Source: Hydrogenophilales bacterium 28-61-23
Lineage (GTDB): Bacteria; Pseudomonadota; Gammaproteobacteria; Burkholderiales; Thiobacillaceae
Direction: 5' to 3'
Length of the DNA stretch: 64,000 bases
Assembly: GCA_002281555.1 (NCBI GenBank)
Contig: NCGJ01000004.1
Span: forward strand, 214,363 to 278,362
How positions within the stretch are numbered: position 1 is the stretch's first letter; every line of letters starts with the position of its first letter. This document shows, one piece after another, positions 1 through 8,890 of this stretch. Under the pieces are notes generated by a model. It saw nothing but the letters and a program-made list of their open reading frames with translations, searched no databases and was not told the DNA's origin. The position numbers and the translations under genes were made by a program.

Positions 1-1507
1 GCGAGCGGGATTTTCGGGAAAATCCAGCCTCATAGGTCTGCATCGCATTCGGCGTGTAACGCGCCAACAGCGTCCAGTCCAGGTTGTGATCGATGCGCTG
101 GCGATCGAGCGCATTGAAGGCCGCCGAGTCGGCCGCGTAATTCCCGGCGACGGTGGAATAGCCCTGCACCTGCCCCGCATCGGATTTGACGGTGTCGCTA
201 CGAATACCGACCAGCGTCAACCATTCCGGGGCCCAACGTGCTTCCCATTCGGCGAAGATGCCGACCCGGTCCCGCTTGCCGTCCCGGATATTCCAGAAAT
301 CGTCGCAGCACATCGATCCGGGCGCAGTGCCGATTGGCGGCCACCAGTCGTCCAGGCGATAACGCTGGAAGTCGCTTCCCAGCCGCAGCGTATCTGTTGC
401 GGAAAGGTCGATGCCGCCCTTGATTAGCCCGCCTACAGTCGTCGCCTCAGTGTCCATCGGCATCAGCATGCCGAAGAACCTGTCCTGGATCATGTCCATG
501 TGATGCCGGAGGTCTTGCCGAAAAACCCGCGCTTCCAGTTCACCCCACTGGTACTGCCCGGTGTAGCCCAAATTGACCAGCTTGTTGATGTTGGAAGGCT
601 GGTTTTTGTCGACGATGTATCCGCCAGGATTGCTCGGGTCGGGCACGCTGGCGATCATGTCCATGCGCTGGTTGGGAAAGCCTTCATAGTCGAGCCTTTG
701 CTCGCTCACGGTCAGCTTGAGCAGATGCTCCGCCAAGCGTAATCCCAGCCCGAGACTTCGATCCCGCGAGCCGCCGTATTCGCTCGACCCCACCTCGTTC
801 CCCGGCAGTACGTGCTCACCCATGCTTTGCCAGAGACCGGGCAGCTTGAAGTCAGCCGCCGCCCGGTAGTTGTCGGATTCGGAAATCGACTCGGCGTATG
901 TCAGGTTCAGCTGCCGGCCCGCCAGCGTGACGCCGAAATTGTTGCCCCGAGCATTGCCATTACTTCGATAAAAAATGCCGGCCCGCGCCTCGGTGAGAAG
1001 TCCTGCGTCGGCTTTGGCAAATTTTGGCGGCGCGGATTTCACTTGGATCGTGCCGCCGATGCTGTCGCCGCCAAGGCTCACCGGCGTAATGCCGGCAAAA
1101 ACCTCGACGCTGGCGACGCTCGTCGGGTCGATGAAGGACAGCGCGGAGTTCATGTGGTTAGGGCAGGCCGTCATCAGATCCATGCCATCTACCTGGGTGC
1201 GCAAGCGGTCGTCCGCCAGGCCGTGGATCGCCGGCAGGCTCGAAATGCCGCCCGCGCCATAGAGGCTCAAGCCAGGAATGTCCTCGAGCAGGCGCGCGGT
1301 GTCGCTGGTGCTGGCGCGTTTAGCCGGTAGAGCCTGCTTATCGAGCCTGGCAGCAAACGGAGACGATACATCGGGCTTGCTGGCTGTGACGACTATCGTA
1401 TCGAGCAGCGTTTCCTGCGCCATCGCAGCCAGAGAAATGGCGGCAAGATAGGCCGCCAGAGAATTGACGAGGAGTTTTCTGATCACGGTCTTGGATGCTT
1501 GGCGCAT
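1..1507 (-). CDS. TonB-dependent outer-membrane receptor, 3' end outside window
   Basis: Reading leftwards from an ATG at 1507, an open frame runs off the left edge, giving about 502 residues. It begins with a signal peptide (basic MRQASKTVIRK, then a hydrophobic stretch ending in AMAQ) followed by a TonB-box-like segment, DTIVVTASK. A plug domain follows, with the typical features LLEDIPGLSLYG, an RTQVDGMDL stretch, ACPNHMN and SVEVFAGITPVSLGGDSIGGTI. The rest looks like beta-barrel sequence, including a CCDDFWNIRDGKRDR loop. Such receptors import siderophores, metals, cobalamin or organic ligands across the outer membrane using TonB energy. The ACPNHMN plug motif occurs in receptors sometimes linked to metals, but I cannot assign a ligand. 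A terminator lies just upstream of the start, so the gene probably has its own promoter inside or near the preceding gene. Confidence 0.88.
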   Translation of the reverse strand, partial: MRQASKTVIRKLLVNSLAAYLAAISLAAMAQETLLDTIVVTASKPDVSSPFAARLDKQALPAKRASTSDTARLLEDIPGLSLYGAGGISSLPAIHGLADDRLRTQVDGMDLMTACPNHMNSALSFIDPTSVASVEVFAGITPVSLGGDSIGGTIQVKSAPPKFAKADAGLLTEARAGIFYRSNGNARGNNFGVTLAGRQLNLTYAESISESDNYRAAADFKLPGLWQSMGEHVLPGNEVGSSEYGGSRDRSLGLGLRLAEHLLKLTVSEQRLDYEGFPNQRMDMIASVPDPSNPGGYIVDKNQPSNINKLVNLGYTGQYQWGELEARVFRQDLRHHMDMIQDRFFGMLMPMDTEATTVGGLIKGGIDLSATDTLRLGSDFQRYRLDDWWPPIGTAPGSMCCDDFWNIRDGKRDRVGIFAEWEARWAPEWLTLVGIRSDTVKSDAGQVQGYSTVAGNYAADSAAFNALDRQRIDHNLDWTLLARYTPNAMQTYEAGFSRKSRS

Positions 1508-1509
1508 AG

Positions 1510-1539
1510 AAAAAGCGCGACCCCTTTTCGGGGCCGCGC
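1510..1539 (-). terminator. Rho-independent terminator after PEP-CTERM pair
   Basis: On the minus strand a 10-bp GC-rich stem (GCGCGGCCCC paired with GGGGTCGCGC, one G-T wobble) with a loop of about five bases is followed by TTTTTCT. It lies after the end of the PEP-CTERM gene at 1599 and ends immediately before the TonB-receptor ATG at 1507, separating the two transcription units. Confidence 0.75.
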
Positions 1540-1598
1540 GCAGGGTTGTGTCGACTGGCAAAAGCGGCCGGAAATACCGGTGGCTTGCCGCGCTTACC

Positions 1599-2339
1599 TT
1601 AACCCGCAGCCTGGCGCCGATTTCGGGCGACGAAGCCCAGCATGCCCAGTCCGGCCAGCATCATGGCGTAGGTTTCGGGTTCAGGAACGGGCGCGGCGGT
1701 TATGAATTGGGAGACCGGAACACCGCTCATCGTGCCGATGGAACCATAGCCCGCAACCGACGTTCCCGTCATGCACACCGCGCCCATCATGCCGCCCGGG
1801 GCGCAATCTGCGTAGGCCAGTTTGTCGATCTGGGCTTGCGTCAACGATGCCAGAGGATTCGTGGTGTTGACGAAGATCATGGCGTAGGCGTTTCCGGGGT
1901 TTTTTGCCGGCTTCGGCCAGCCGAAGTAGACCCCGCCATTATCGACACCTGATTGCGGTGACCAGCCGTCACCGCCTCCGGCATTGGTAAACGTGTTGGT
2001 GTTGTCGTTCAGGAAAGTCGTGACCAACAAGCCGCCCAGTGTCGCGTCGTACACCGATGACAACTGGTGCGTCAGGTTCAGCCAGGTCATGCCATAGTCG
2101 CCATCGACTCCGGGCGCTCCAGGATTACCGGTCATGGATTCAGATAGCCAGCCTTGCAGGTTCGTCACCGACTGGGTGACGTTGTCGAAATCAAACGTAC
2201 CTTTGAAGATCGAATCCCTGGGCTGGGTATCCGGCTCAAAGAACGTCTCGACGACGTTGTAGGTCGTGACGGCGGCCTGAGCCACCTGAACACCGGTAGC
2301 CATCAGGAACAGCACGGGTATCAGAAGTGATTTTTTCAT
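1599..2339 (-). CDS. PEP-CTERM sorting domain protein (246 aa)
   Basis: An exported protein with a signal peptide (MKKSLLIPVLFLMATG, then AQAA) and a C-terminal PEP-CTERM anchor: VPEPETYAMMLAGLGML, a hydrophobic helix and the basic tail ARNRRQ. In this family the anchor is recognised by an exosortase and the protein is sent to the cell surface or extracellular matrix; no exosortase gene is in the window. The body is paralogous to the gene immediately upstream: both begin AAVTTYNV-ETF and share an LSSV...GLLVT segment and an AQIDKLAYADC-like block. The start ATG overlaps the TGA of that upstream gene by four bases (ATGA), so the two are translationally coupled. The biochemical role is unknown. 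Confidence 0.85.
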   Translation of the reverse strand: MKKSLLIPVLFLMATGVQVAQAAVTTYNVVETFFEPDTQPRDSIFKGTFDFDNVTQSVTNLQGWLSESMTGNPGAPGVDGDYGMTWLNLTHQLSSVYDATLGGLLVTTFLNDNTNTFTNAGGGDGWSPQSGVDNGGVYFGWPKPAKNPGNAYAMIFVNTTNPLASLTQAQIDKLAYADCAPGGMMGAVCMTGTSVAGYGSIGTMSGVPVSQFITAAPVPEPETYAMMLAGLGMLGFVARNRRQAAG

Positions 2340-3037
2340 TTCGATTTCTCCTTGGTTTTACTCCCGCGCGCCATGAACCCGACCAAACCCAGACCGGCCA
2401 GCATCAGGGCGTAGGTTTCGGGTTCCGGCACCGCCGCTGTGATCGACTGGGTGATGGGGTAAGTGCCTTTCATGGTGCCGCCTGCCGTGCCATCGGCCTT
2501 GAGCCAGCCGGCCATGCAGATGGTGCCCGACCCGTTGCGCGGCATCAGCCCCGCCGGGGTACAGTCGCCATAAGCCAGTTTGCCGATTTGCGCCGGGGTC
2601 AAGGCTGCCGTGGGATCGCCCAGCGGAACGTAGATCGAGGCAAAGGCGTTGTAATTGCCATAGGTATAAACCGGCGCCATCGCCCCGGAGCTGGCAAAGC
2701 CCCCGCCAGCAAACACATCGGTCGTGTTCTCCTTGAACACCGTGACCACCAGACCATCCATGCCATCCGCCACCGAAGACAACTGATAGTTGAGCGGCAC
2801 CCAGGTGGTATTGCCATCCATGGCCTGGGACAGCGAACCTGTCAGGTTGGATACCGTGTGGGTGTCTGTGTCGAAATCGAAGCTGCCGGTGAAGATCGTG
2901 TCCCAATCGGGGTGGCTGACGTTGTAGACAACCTGATTAAACGTTTCAGTGACGTTGTAAGTGGTCACGGCCGCCTGTGCCGTCTGAACAGCTGCGCTCA
3001 ATGACAATGCAGCGCCGATATATGCCAGTTTCCTCAT
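2336..3037 (-). CDS. PEP-CTERM sorting domain protein, paralogue (233 aa)
   Basis: First gene of a two-gene unit of paralogous PEP-CTERM proteins. I chose the ATG at 3037 because it begins a clean signal peptide (MRKLAYIGAALSLSAAVQTAQA) and has a GAGGGA ribosome-binding site about ten bases upstream. The open frame continues further upstream to 3202, but that extension is not signal-like. The C-terminus has AVPEPETYALMLAGLGLVGF followed by a basic tail (ARGSKTKEKSK), the tripartite PEP-CTERM signal. The mature part shares its fold-level pattern with its neighbour (AAVTTYNVTETF at the N-terminus, TGSFDFDTDT, a YQLSSV block). Probably a secreted, exosortase-processed surface or matrix protein; no enzymatic motif is visible. 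Transcribed divergently from the decarboxylase at 3264. Confidence 0.85.
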   Translation of the reverse strand: MRKLAYIGAALSLSAAVQTAQAAVTTYNVTETFNQVVYNVSHPDWDTIFTGSFDFDTDTHTVSNLTGSLSQAMDGNTTWVPLNYQLSSVADGMDGLVVTVFKENTTDVFAGGGFASSGAMAPVYTYGNYNAFASIYVPLGDPTAALTPAQIGKLAYGDCTPAGLMPRNGSGTICMAGWLKADGTAGGTMKGTYPITQSITAAVPEPETYALMLAGLGLVGFMARGSKTKEKSK

Positions 3038-3263
3038 CTTCCGATCCCTCGAAAACCATCGATAATTGGGCCGCAGCCCACCTGGTTTCCAATGTGTCCG
3101 AAAAGGCATTTCCTTGGAATGCGACACGATGTCGCACCATTTACCCGCATCGAAGAATTCACACTCGGTCGCTGCCCGGCTCCCTATAATCCGCGCGACC
3201 AAGCATTCCTCCGCTACTTCTTTTTCCTTTTTCCCACTTCAACTTTCCGCCCGAGAAACAGTC

Positions 3264-5513
3264 ATGCGCTTCCGCTTTCCCGTCGTCATCATCGACGAAG
3301 ACTTCCGTTCCGAGAACGCTTCCGGGCTGGGCATCCGCGCCTTGGCCAAGGCGCTGGAAGAGGAGGGCATGGAAATCCTCGGCGTCACCAGTTACGGCGA
3401 CCTGTCCTCCTTCGCGCAGCAACAGAGCCGCGCTTCCGGCTTCATCCTGTCGGTCGACGACGACGATTTCTCTTCCGACGAAGCCGACGAAACCATCGCC
3501 GAATTGCGCGCCTTCGTGAAGGAAATCCGGCACCGCAACACCGACATCCCGATCTTCCTTTACGGCGAGACGCGCACCAGCCGGCACATCCCGAACGACG
3601 TGCTGCGCGAGCTGCACGGCTTCATCCACATGTTCGAGGACACGCCGGAGTTCGTCGCCCGCCTGATCGTGCGCGAGACCAAGGCCTATCTGGATTCGCT
3701 GCCGCCGCCCTTCTTCCGCGCGCTGACCCATTACGCGGCGGACGGCTCCTACTCCTGGCACTGCCCCGGCCATTCCGGCGGCGTCGCGTTCCTGAAGAGC
3801 CCGGTCGGCCAGATGTTTCACCAGTTCTTCGGCGAGAACATGCTGCGCGCCGACGTCTGCAACGCGGTCGACGAACTCGGCCAACTGCTCGACCACACCG
3901 GCCCGGTGGCGGCCTCGGAACGCAACGCCGGGCGCATTTTCAAGTGCGACCACCTGTTCTTCGTCACCAACGGCACCTCCACCTCGAACAAGATCGTCTG
4001 GCATTCCACCGTGGCGCCGAACGACATCGTCGTGGTCGACCGCAACTGCCATAAATCCATCCTGCACGCGATCATCATGACCGGCGCGATTCCGGTATTC
4101 CTGATGCCGACGCGCAATAACTTCGGCATCATCGGGCCGATTCCGCGTTCCGAATTCAACTGGGAAAACATCCAGCGCAAGATCGCCGCGCACCCGTTCG
4201 CGCCGGACAAAAATGCCAAACCGCGCGTGCTGACCATCACCCAGAGCACCTACGACGGCATTCTCTACAACGTGGAAGAGATCAAGGCGGAACTCGACGG
4301 CAAGATCGACACCCTGCATTTCGACGAAGCCTGGCTGCCGCATGCCACCTTCCACAGCTTCTATCGCGGCATGCACGCCATCGGCGCGGATCGTCCGCGC
4401 TGCAAGGATTCGATGGTGTTCGCCACCCAATCCACGCACAAACTGCTGGCCGGTTTGAGCCAGGCCTCGCAGATCCTGGTGCAGGAGTCGGAGAACCGCA
4501 AACTCGACCGCGACGTGTTCAACGAAGCTTTCCTGATGCACACCTCGACCAGCCCGCAGTACGCGATCATCGCCAGTTGCGACGTGGCGGCGGCGATGAT
4601 GGAGGAGCCGGGCGGCACCGCGCTGGTGGAGGAATCCATCGCCGAAGCGCTGGATTTCCGCCGCGCCATGCGCAAGGTCGGCGCGGAAATGGAAACCGAT
4701 CCCGGCACCGACTGGTGGTTCAAGGTTTGGGGCCCGGAAGAACTGGCCGAGGAAGGCATGGGCGACCGTGAGGACTGGATGCTGCGCGCTGGCGAACGCT
4801 GGCACGGCTTCGGCGATCTGGCGCCGGAATTCAACCTGCTCGACCCGATCAAGGCCACCATCATCACCCCCGGCCTCGATGTCGGCGGCGACTTCGCCGA
4901 CTGGGGCATCCCGGCCGCCATCCTGACCAAATACCTGGCCGAGCATGGCGTCATCGTCGAGAAGACCGGGCTCTACTCGTTCTTCATCATGTTCACCATC
5001 GGCATCACCAAGGGCCGCTGGAACACCATGGTGACCGAGCTGCAGCAGTTCAAGGACGACTACGACCGCAACCAGCCGCTGTGGCGGATCATGCCGGACT
5101 TCGTCGCCAAGCATCCGTTCTACGAGCGCATCGGCCTGCAAGACCTGTGCACGGAAATCCATGAGGTTTACAAAACCAACGACGTTGCCCGCCTGACCAC
5201 CGAGATGTATCTGTCCGAGATGGTGCCGGCCATGCGCCCGGCCGACGCCTTCGCCCGCATGGCGCACCGCGACATCGAACGGGTCGAAATCGACAACCTG
5301 GAAGGCCGCATCACCTCCATCCTGCTGACGCCCTACCCGCCCGGCATCCCGCTGCTGATTCCGGGCGAGCGCTTCAACGAGACCATCGTGCGTTTCCTGA
5401 AATTCACCCGCGCATTCAACGAGAAATTCCCCGGTTTCGAAACCGATGTACACGGTCTGGTGAAGGAAAAAGCCAACAGCCACATGCGCTATTTCGTCGA
5501 TTGCGTGGCGTAG
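3264..5513 (+). CDS. Orn/Lys/Arg decarboxylase, PLP-dependent (749 aa)
   Basis: Large biodegradative-type decarboxylase of the AdiA/CadA/SpeF group, which converts arginine, lysine or ornithine to agmatine, cadaverine or putrescine plus CO2. It has an N-terminal receiver-like wing domain (about residues 1-130), the HCPGHSGG motif, GTSTSNK, and the cofactor lysine at about residue 393 in TQSTHKLLAGLSQAS. Length matches the family (about 710-760). The frame is open from 3066, but ATG 3264 is preferred because it starts the conserved MRFRFPVVIIDEDF. AdiA-like features such as GTSTSNKIV make arginine a reasonable substrate guess; the sequence alone cannot settle lysine versus arginine. A MITE-like element separates it from the SPFH module. 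Confidence 0.9.
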   Translation: MRFRFPVVIIDEDFRSENASGLGIRALAKALEEEGMEILGVTSYGDLSSFAQQQSRASGFILSVDDDDFSSDEADETIAELRAFVKEIRHRNTDIPIFLYGETRTSRHIPNDVLRELHGFIHMFEDTPEFVARLIVRETKAYLDSLPPPFFRALTHYAADGSYSWHCPGHSGGVAFLKSPVGQMFHQFFGENMLRADVCNAVDELGQLLDHTGPVAASERNAGRIFKCDHLFFVTNGTSTSNKIVWHSTVAPNDIVVVDRNCHKSILHAIIMTGAIPVFLMPTRNNFGIIGPIPRSEFNWENIQRKIAAHPFAPDKNAKPRVLTITQSTYDGILYNVEEIKAELDGKIDTLHFDEAWLPHATFHSFYRGMHAIGADRPRCKDSMVFATQSTHKLLAGLSQASQILVQESENRKLDRDVFNEAFLMHTSTSPQYAIIASCDVAAAMMEEPGGTALVEESIAEALDFRRAMRKVGAEMETDPGTDWWFKVWGPEELAEEGMGDREDWMLRAGERWHGFGDLAPEFNLLDPIKATIITPGLDVGGDFADWGIPAAILTKYLAEHGVIVEKTGLYSFFIMFTIGITKGRWNTMVTELQQFKDDYDRNQPLWRIMPDFVAKHPFYERIGLQDLCTEIHEVYKTNDVARLTTEMYLSEMVPAMRPADAFARMAHRDIERVEIDNLEGRITSILLTPYPPGIPLLIPGERFNETIVRFLKFTRAFNEKFPGFETDVHGLVKEKANSHMRYFVDCVA

Positions 5514-5519
5514 GGCATC

Positions 5520-5707
5520 AAGCTTTATCCGATTGGCAAGCTGCCTCAGCCCGCATGCCAATCGCGCGGCAAGTCCCCGCCGAGAGAAGGAGGGTCGGCT
5601 GAGTAAATTGCACGACTGTAGGGCGGCAATCCCTTGCCGCCTCCACACTCAAACCGCCTTTTGGACTGGCGGCGTTTAGCTGAGGCAGCTTGCCAAGCAG
5701 GAAGCTT
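5520..5707. repeat. MITE-like element with 18-bp inverted ends
   Basis: The gap between the decarboxylase and the SPFH gene is almost filled by a 188-bp segment. Its ends carry a perfect 18-bp inverted repeat (5533-5550, TTGGCAAGCTGCCTCAGC, against 5679-5696), with AAGCTT further out on each side (5520-5525 and 5702-5707). Inside it lies a copy of the short dispersed palindrome GTAGGGCGGCAATCCC (5618-5641). It contains no convincing reading frame. It could be a non-autonomous mobile element or a large hairpin that separates transcripts. Confidence 0.55.
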
Positions 5708-5729
5708 TAAGCACTACAGGGAGGGAAAA

Positions 5730-6746
5730 ATGGGTCTGTTCGATTTTGTTGCAAAGCAGTTCGTCGACGTCATCCAGTGGACGGAGGACGAAGCCGGCGT
5801 GCTGGCCTGGCGCTACCCGATGGCGGGCATGGAAATCCAGAACGGCGCCCAGCTTGTGGTGCGGGAAACCCAGGCGGCGGTGTTCATCGACGAGGGCCGC
5901 GTTTCCACCCAGTTCGCCGACCGGTTCGACGCCGGCACCTACACGCTCGACACCAACACCCTGCCGGTGCTGACCTACCTGAAGAACTGGGACAAATTCT
6001 TCGAATCGCCATTCAAGTCCGATGTCTACTTCTTCAGCCTGCGCGAACAGATCGACCGCAAGTGGGGCTCGACCCAGCCGATCACCGTGCGCGACAAGGA
6101 GTTCGGCCCGCTGCGCATCCGCGCGTTCGGCTCCTATTCCTACCGCATCGCCGACCTGGAGCCGTTCTGGCGCAAGCTGTCCGGCACCGCCGAGCGCTAC
6201 ACGGTGGACGACCTGGACGGCCAGTTGCGCGCCATCGTCCTCACCGCCCTGGGCAGCTATCTGGGCGGCAGCGATGTCGCCTTTGTCGACATGGCCGCCA
6301 ATCAGGCCGAGTTTTCCGCCCGCCTGAAAGAAGCCGTCGCCCCGGCCTTCCGCGAATACGGCCTGGAACTGGCCAGCTTCTTCCTGCAAAGCCTGTCGCT
6401 GCCGGAAGAACTGGAAAAGCATCTGGACCGCGCCGCCGCGCAGCGCATGGTCGGCGATCTCGGCCAATACACCCGTTTCCAGACCGCCGACGCGCTGCCC
6501 ATCGCGGCGGAAAACCCGGGCGGCATCGCCGGCATCGGCGCGGGCATGGGCGCCGGCCTGGCCATGGCGCAAGCGATGACGCCGAACCTGGCGCAGGCCG
6601 CGCCCGGCGCCGCGACCGCCCAGCCTCAAGCGGCGGAAGACGCGCTGGCGCTGATCGAAAAACTCGGCGACCTGCTCGCCAAGGGCCTGCTCACCCAGGC
6701 CGAATTCGACGCCAAAAAAGCCGAACTGCTGGCCCGCATTCGCTGA
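5730..6746 (+). CDS. SPFH domain protein with C-terminal SHOCT-like motif (338 aa)
   Basis: YdjI/virion-core-like SPFH protein. The N-terminus (MGLFDFVAKQFVDVIQW) and the following roughly 260 residues match the SPFH core, with segments such as NGAQLVVRETQAAVFIDEG and the helical EYGLELASFFLQSLSLPEELEKHLDR. An Ala/Gly-rich linker leads to a short C-terminal motif (ALIEKLGDLLAKGLLTQAEFDAKK) typical of SHOCT oligomerisation helices. SPFH proteins form membrane-associated multimeric scaffolds. Start chosen at 5730 because it follows the ribosome-binding site GGGAGGG; the frame is open from 5634. It heads a compact set of genes (two DUF4178, a small membrane protein, DUF350) with gaps of ten bases or fewer, so it is probably the scaffold of a multi-protein membrane assembly. 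Confidence 0.88.
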   Translation: MGLFDFVAKQFVDVIQWTEDEAGVLAWRYPMAGMEIQNGAQLVVRETQAAVFIDEGRVSTQFADRFDAGTYTLDTNTLPVLTYLKNWDKFFESPFKSDVYFFSLREQIDRKWGSTQPITVRDKEFGPLRIRAFGSYSYRIADLEPFWRKLSGTAERYTVDDLDGQLRAIVLTALGSYLGGSDVAFVDMAANQAEFSARLKEAVAPAFREYGLELASFFLQSLSLPEELEKHLDRAAAQRMVGDLGQYTRFQTADALPIAAENPGGIAGIGAGMGAGLAMAQAMTPNLAQAAPGAATAQPQAAEDALALIEKLGDLLAKGLLTQAEFDAKKAELLARIR

Positions 6747-6756
6747 GGCCACGGCG

Positions 6757-7404
6757 ATGCGGAGTTACACCTGCCCCGCCTGCGGCGCGCCGGGGACGTT
6801 TCAGTCCAGCGTCTCGGTCTACGCCGTCTGCGCCTACTGCCAGAGCATGATCCTGCGCCGCAATGTGGATGTGGAAGCCTTCGGCAAGATGGCCGCCCTG
6901 CCGCCGGACATGAGCCCGCTCCGGGTCGGCGCGCGCGGCATGCTCGACGGCGTCGGTTTCGCTTTGCTCGGGCGGGTCAAGATCGGCTGGAAGGACGGCG
7001 TCTGGAACGAATGGTTCATGCTCACCGAAGACGCGCGCCGAGGCTGGCTGGCCGAGGCGCAGGGGTTTTTCGCCGCCTGTTTCGAACTGCCCCTGGCAAG
7101 CGATGGCCGCGCCCTGATCAACCGCAATTTCGCCACCTGGAAACCGAAGCCGGGCGAACGCGTGAACATCGGCGCACAAGCCTACGAGGTTGCCGACATC
7201 AAGCACACCGTCTGCCTGGGCAGCGAGGGCGAACTGCCCTTCCTGGCCAATCGCGGCCGCAAGGCGCTGTCGATCGATCTGGCAGGTTCGGGCGGTTTCG
7301 CCACGCTGGAAATCCACCAGGACGAGACCCGCCTGTACCAGGGCCGCTATGTCGGCTGGGACGAATTGAAATTGAGCGACACCCGGCCGCTGGAGGGTTG
7401 GTAG
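6757..7404 (+). CDS. DUF4178 zinc-ribbon protein (215 aa)
   Basis: Soluble protein with an N-terminal treble-clef/zinc-ribbon (CPACGAPG near residue 6 and CAYCQSM near residue 28), followed by a beta-rich DUF4178 domain (GARGMLDGVGFALLGRVKIGW, then EWFMLTEDARRGWLAEAQG). DUF4178 has no established biochemical activity. It starts ten bases after the SPFH gene, and its stop abuts the next ATG, so it is almost certainly co-transcribed and probably works with its paralogue at 7405. The zinc ribbon suggests a protein- or nucleic-acid-binding adaptor; that is inference. Confidence 0.82.
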   Translation: MRSYTCPACGAPGTFQSSVSVYAVCAYCQSMILRRNVDVEAFGKMAALPPDMSPLRVGARGMLDGVGFALLGRVKIGWKDGVWNEWFMLTEDARRGWLAEAQGFFAACFELPLASDGRALINRNFATWKPKPGERVNIGAQAYEVADIKHTVCLGSEGELPFLANRGRKALSIDLAGSGGFATLEIHQDETRLYQGRYVGWDELKLSDTRPLEGW

Positions 7405-8724
7405 ATGGACGCGCCAACCGCCCCGCCGGCCGCTCCACCAGGCAAACCGCGCCTGCTCGACTGCCCGGTTTGCGGCGGCGCCATCACGCTGCGCGCGGTC
7501 GGCCACAGCGTCAACGTCGCCTGCATGCAGTGCAACTCCCTGCTCGACGTGGCGCTGGAGGAAGTCAAAATCCTCAAAAAAGCCCACGAGAAACAACGCG
7601 ACCTGTCGATTCCGCTCGGCGCGCGCGGCAAGCTGGACGGCATCGAATGGGAAGCGGTCGGCTACCAGGAACGTAGCAGCGGCAGCGGCTCGGACCGCTA
7701 CGTGTGGGACGAAACCCTGCTGTTCAACCCGTACCACGGCTTCCGCTTCCTGGCCCAGGCGCAAGGCCACTGGAGTCTGTATCGGGTCATCAAGAGCGGC
7801 ACCGCGCTACCGGCGGGCACCCGTTTTGCCCGTTTCTTCAGCGGCCAGACGCAAACGGACTACGTGCTGGGCGAGTTCTACTGGCGGGCCAGGATGGGCG
7901 ACCAGGTCCACGTCACCGATTCGATCTCGCCGCCTTACGTGATGTCGACGGAAAAAAACGGCGAGGAAATCAACGTCTCCCTGGGCGCCTACCTCGCACG
8001 CGAGGAAGTCGCCGCCGCGTTCGGCCTCGACCCCGGCAAACTGCCGCGGCTGCAAGGCATCGCCCCCAACCAGCCATCGCCCTTCGCCGCGCGCGTCCCC
8101 GGCGTGTTGCGCGCCAGCCTGCTGGCCGTGGCGCTGGCCACCGGCATCCAGTTGGTCCAGGCCTACAGCGCGAAGAATCAGGTCGTCCATAACGAGCACC
8201 TCACCGTCACCACGACCACGCGCGACGAAGCACGGGTGACGATGCCATTCGAGCTGGAGCCGCCGCAAGCCAATGTCTGCCTGGAAAGCGCGGCCATACT
8301 CGACAACAACTGGGCCGAACTCAGCGTCACCCTGGTCGACGCAAGCAGCCAGGAACGGCGCAGCCTGAACCAGGGCATGGAGTCCTACTCCGGCGTCGAC
8401 TCCGGCGAAGCCTGGCGCGAAGGCGACAACATCGCCAACGACTGCTTCCCCGCCGTGCCGGGCGGGCAGTACCGTTTGATTTTCAATGCCGAGGCCGGTG
8501 CGCTGGGCTGGGGCGCAGATCAACGGCAGATCTTCTACATCCAGGCGCGCCGCGACGTGCCGATCTGGTCGAACTGGTTCGCCCTGCTGCTGGCGCTGCT
8601 GCCCTACCCGTTCTACCTCTGGCTGCGCCACCACAGCTTCGAGTACACGCGCTGGTCGGACAGCGACTTCATGCCGGAGAGCTATGCCAGCATCCGGAAT
8701 TCGTTGAACGGCGAGGAAGAATAA
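7405..8724 (+). CDS. DUF4178 zinc-ribbon membrane protein (439 aa)
   Basis: Paralogue of the preceding gene, extended at the C-terminus. A zinc ribbon near residues 25-50 (CPVCGGAI, then CMQCNSLL) is followed by DUF4178 (GARGKLDGIEWEAVGYQERSS, with WDETLLFNPYHGF). A hydrophobic segment follows (residues about 232-250, RASLLAVALATGIQLVQA), then a beta-rich, probably periplasmic domain, and a second hydrophobic segment near residue 395 (WFALLLALLPYPFYLWL). The ATG directly follows the TAG of the upstream gene with no spacing, indicating coupled translation. The two DUF4178 proteins, the small membrane protein and DUF350 look like components of one envelope assembly; the function is not known. 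Confidence 0.82.
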   Translation: MDAPTAPPAAPPGKPRLLDCPVCGGAITLRAVGHSVNVACMQCNSLLDVALEEVKILKKAHEKQRDLSIPLGARGKLDGIEWEAVGYQERSSGSGSDRYVWDETLLFNPYHGFRFLAQAQGHWSLYRVIKSGTALPAGTRFARFFSGQTQTDYVLGEFYWRARMGDQVHVTDSISPPYVMSTEKNGEEINVSLGAYLAREEVAAAFGLDPGKLPRLQGIAPNQPSPFAARVPGVLRASLLAVALATGIQLVQAYSAKNQVVHNEHLTVTTTTRDEARVTMPFELEPPQANVCLESAAILDNNWAELSVTLVDASSQERRSLNQGMESYSGVDSGEAWREGDNIANDCFPAVPGGQYRLIFNAEAGALGWGADQRQIFYIQARRDVPIWSNWFALLLALLPYPFYLWLRHHSFEYTRWSDSDFMPESYASIRNSLNGEEE

Positions 8725-8728
8725 AACC

Positions 8729-8881
8729 ATGAACAAACCGCCCCGCCTGTTCCAGATTTTCGCCCTCGGCCTGATCGTCGCCATGGCCTGGGCCAACCAT
8801 CGCGGCCACATGATTTCCAGCTTTTTCAACACCCCGGACCCGGCCAGCCGATCCGCTTCCGGCCAAGTCAGCCACAAATAG
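8729..8881 (+). CDS. Small single-pass membrane protein (50 aa)
   Basis: A 50-codon gene, ATG 8729 to TAG 8881, lies between the DUF4178 and DUF350 genes with gaps of four and nine bases. The protein begins MNKPPRLF and has one hydrophobic helix (about residues 8-22, FQIFALGLIVAMAWA), then a polar, Ser/Gly-rich tail. Close packing within the operon and a clean membrane segment argue that it is real rather than spacer. No family is recognised. It may be a small partner subunit of the surrounding membrane proteins. Confidence 0.6.
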   Translation: MNKPPRLFQIFALGLIVAMAWANHRGHMISSFFNTPDPASRSASGQVSHK

Positions 8882-8890
8882 GAGCTTCAA

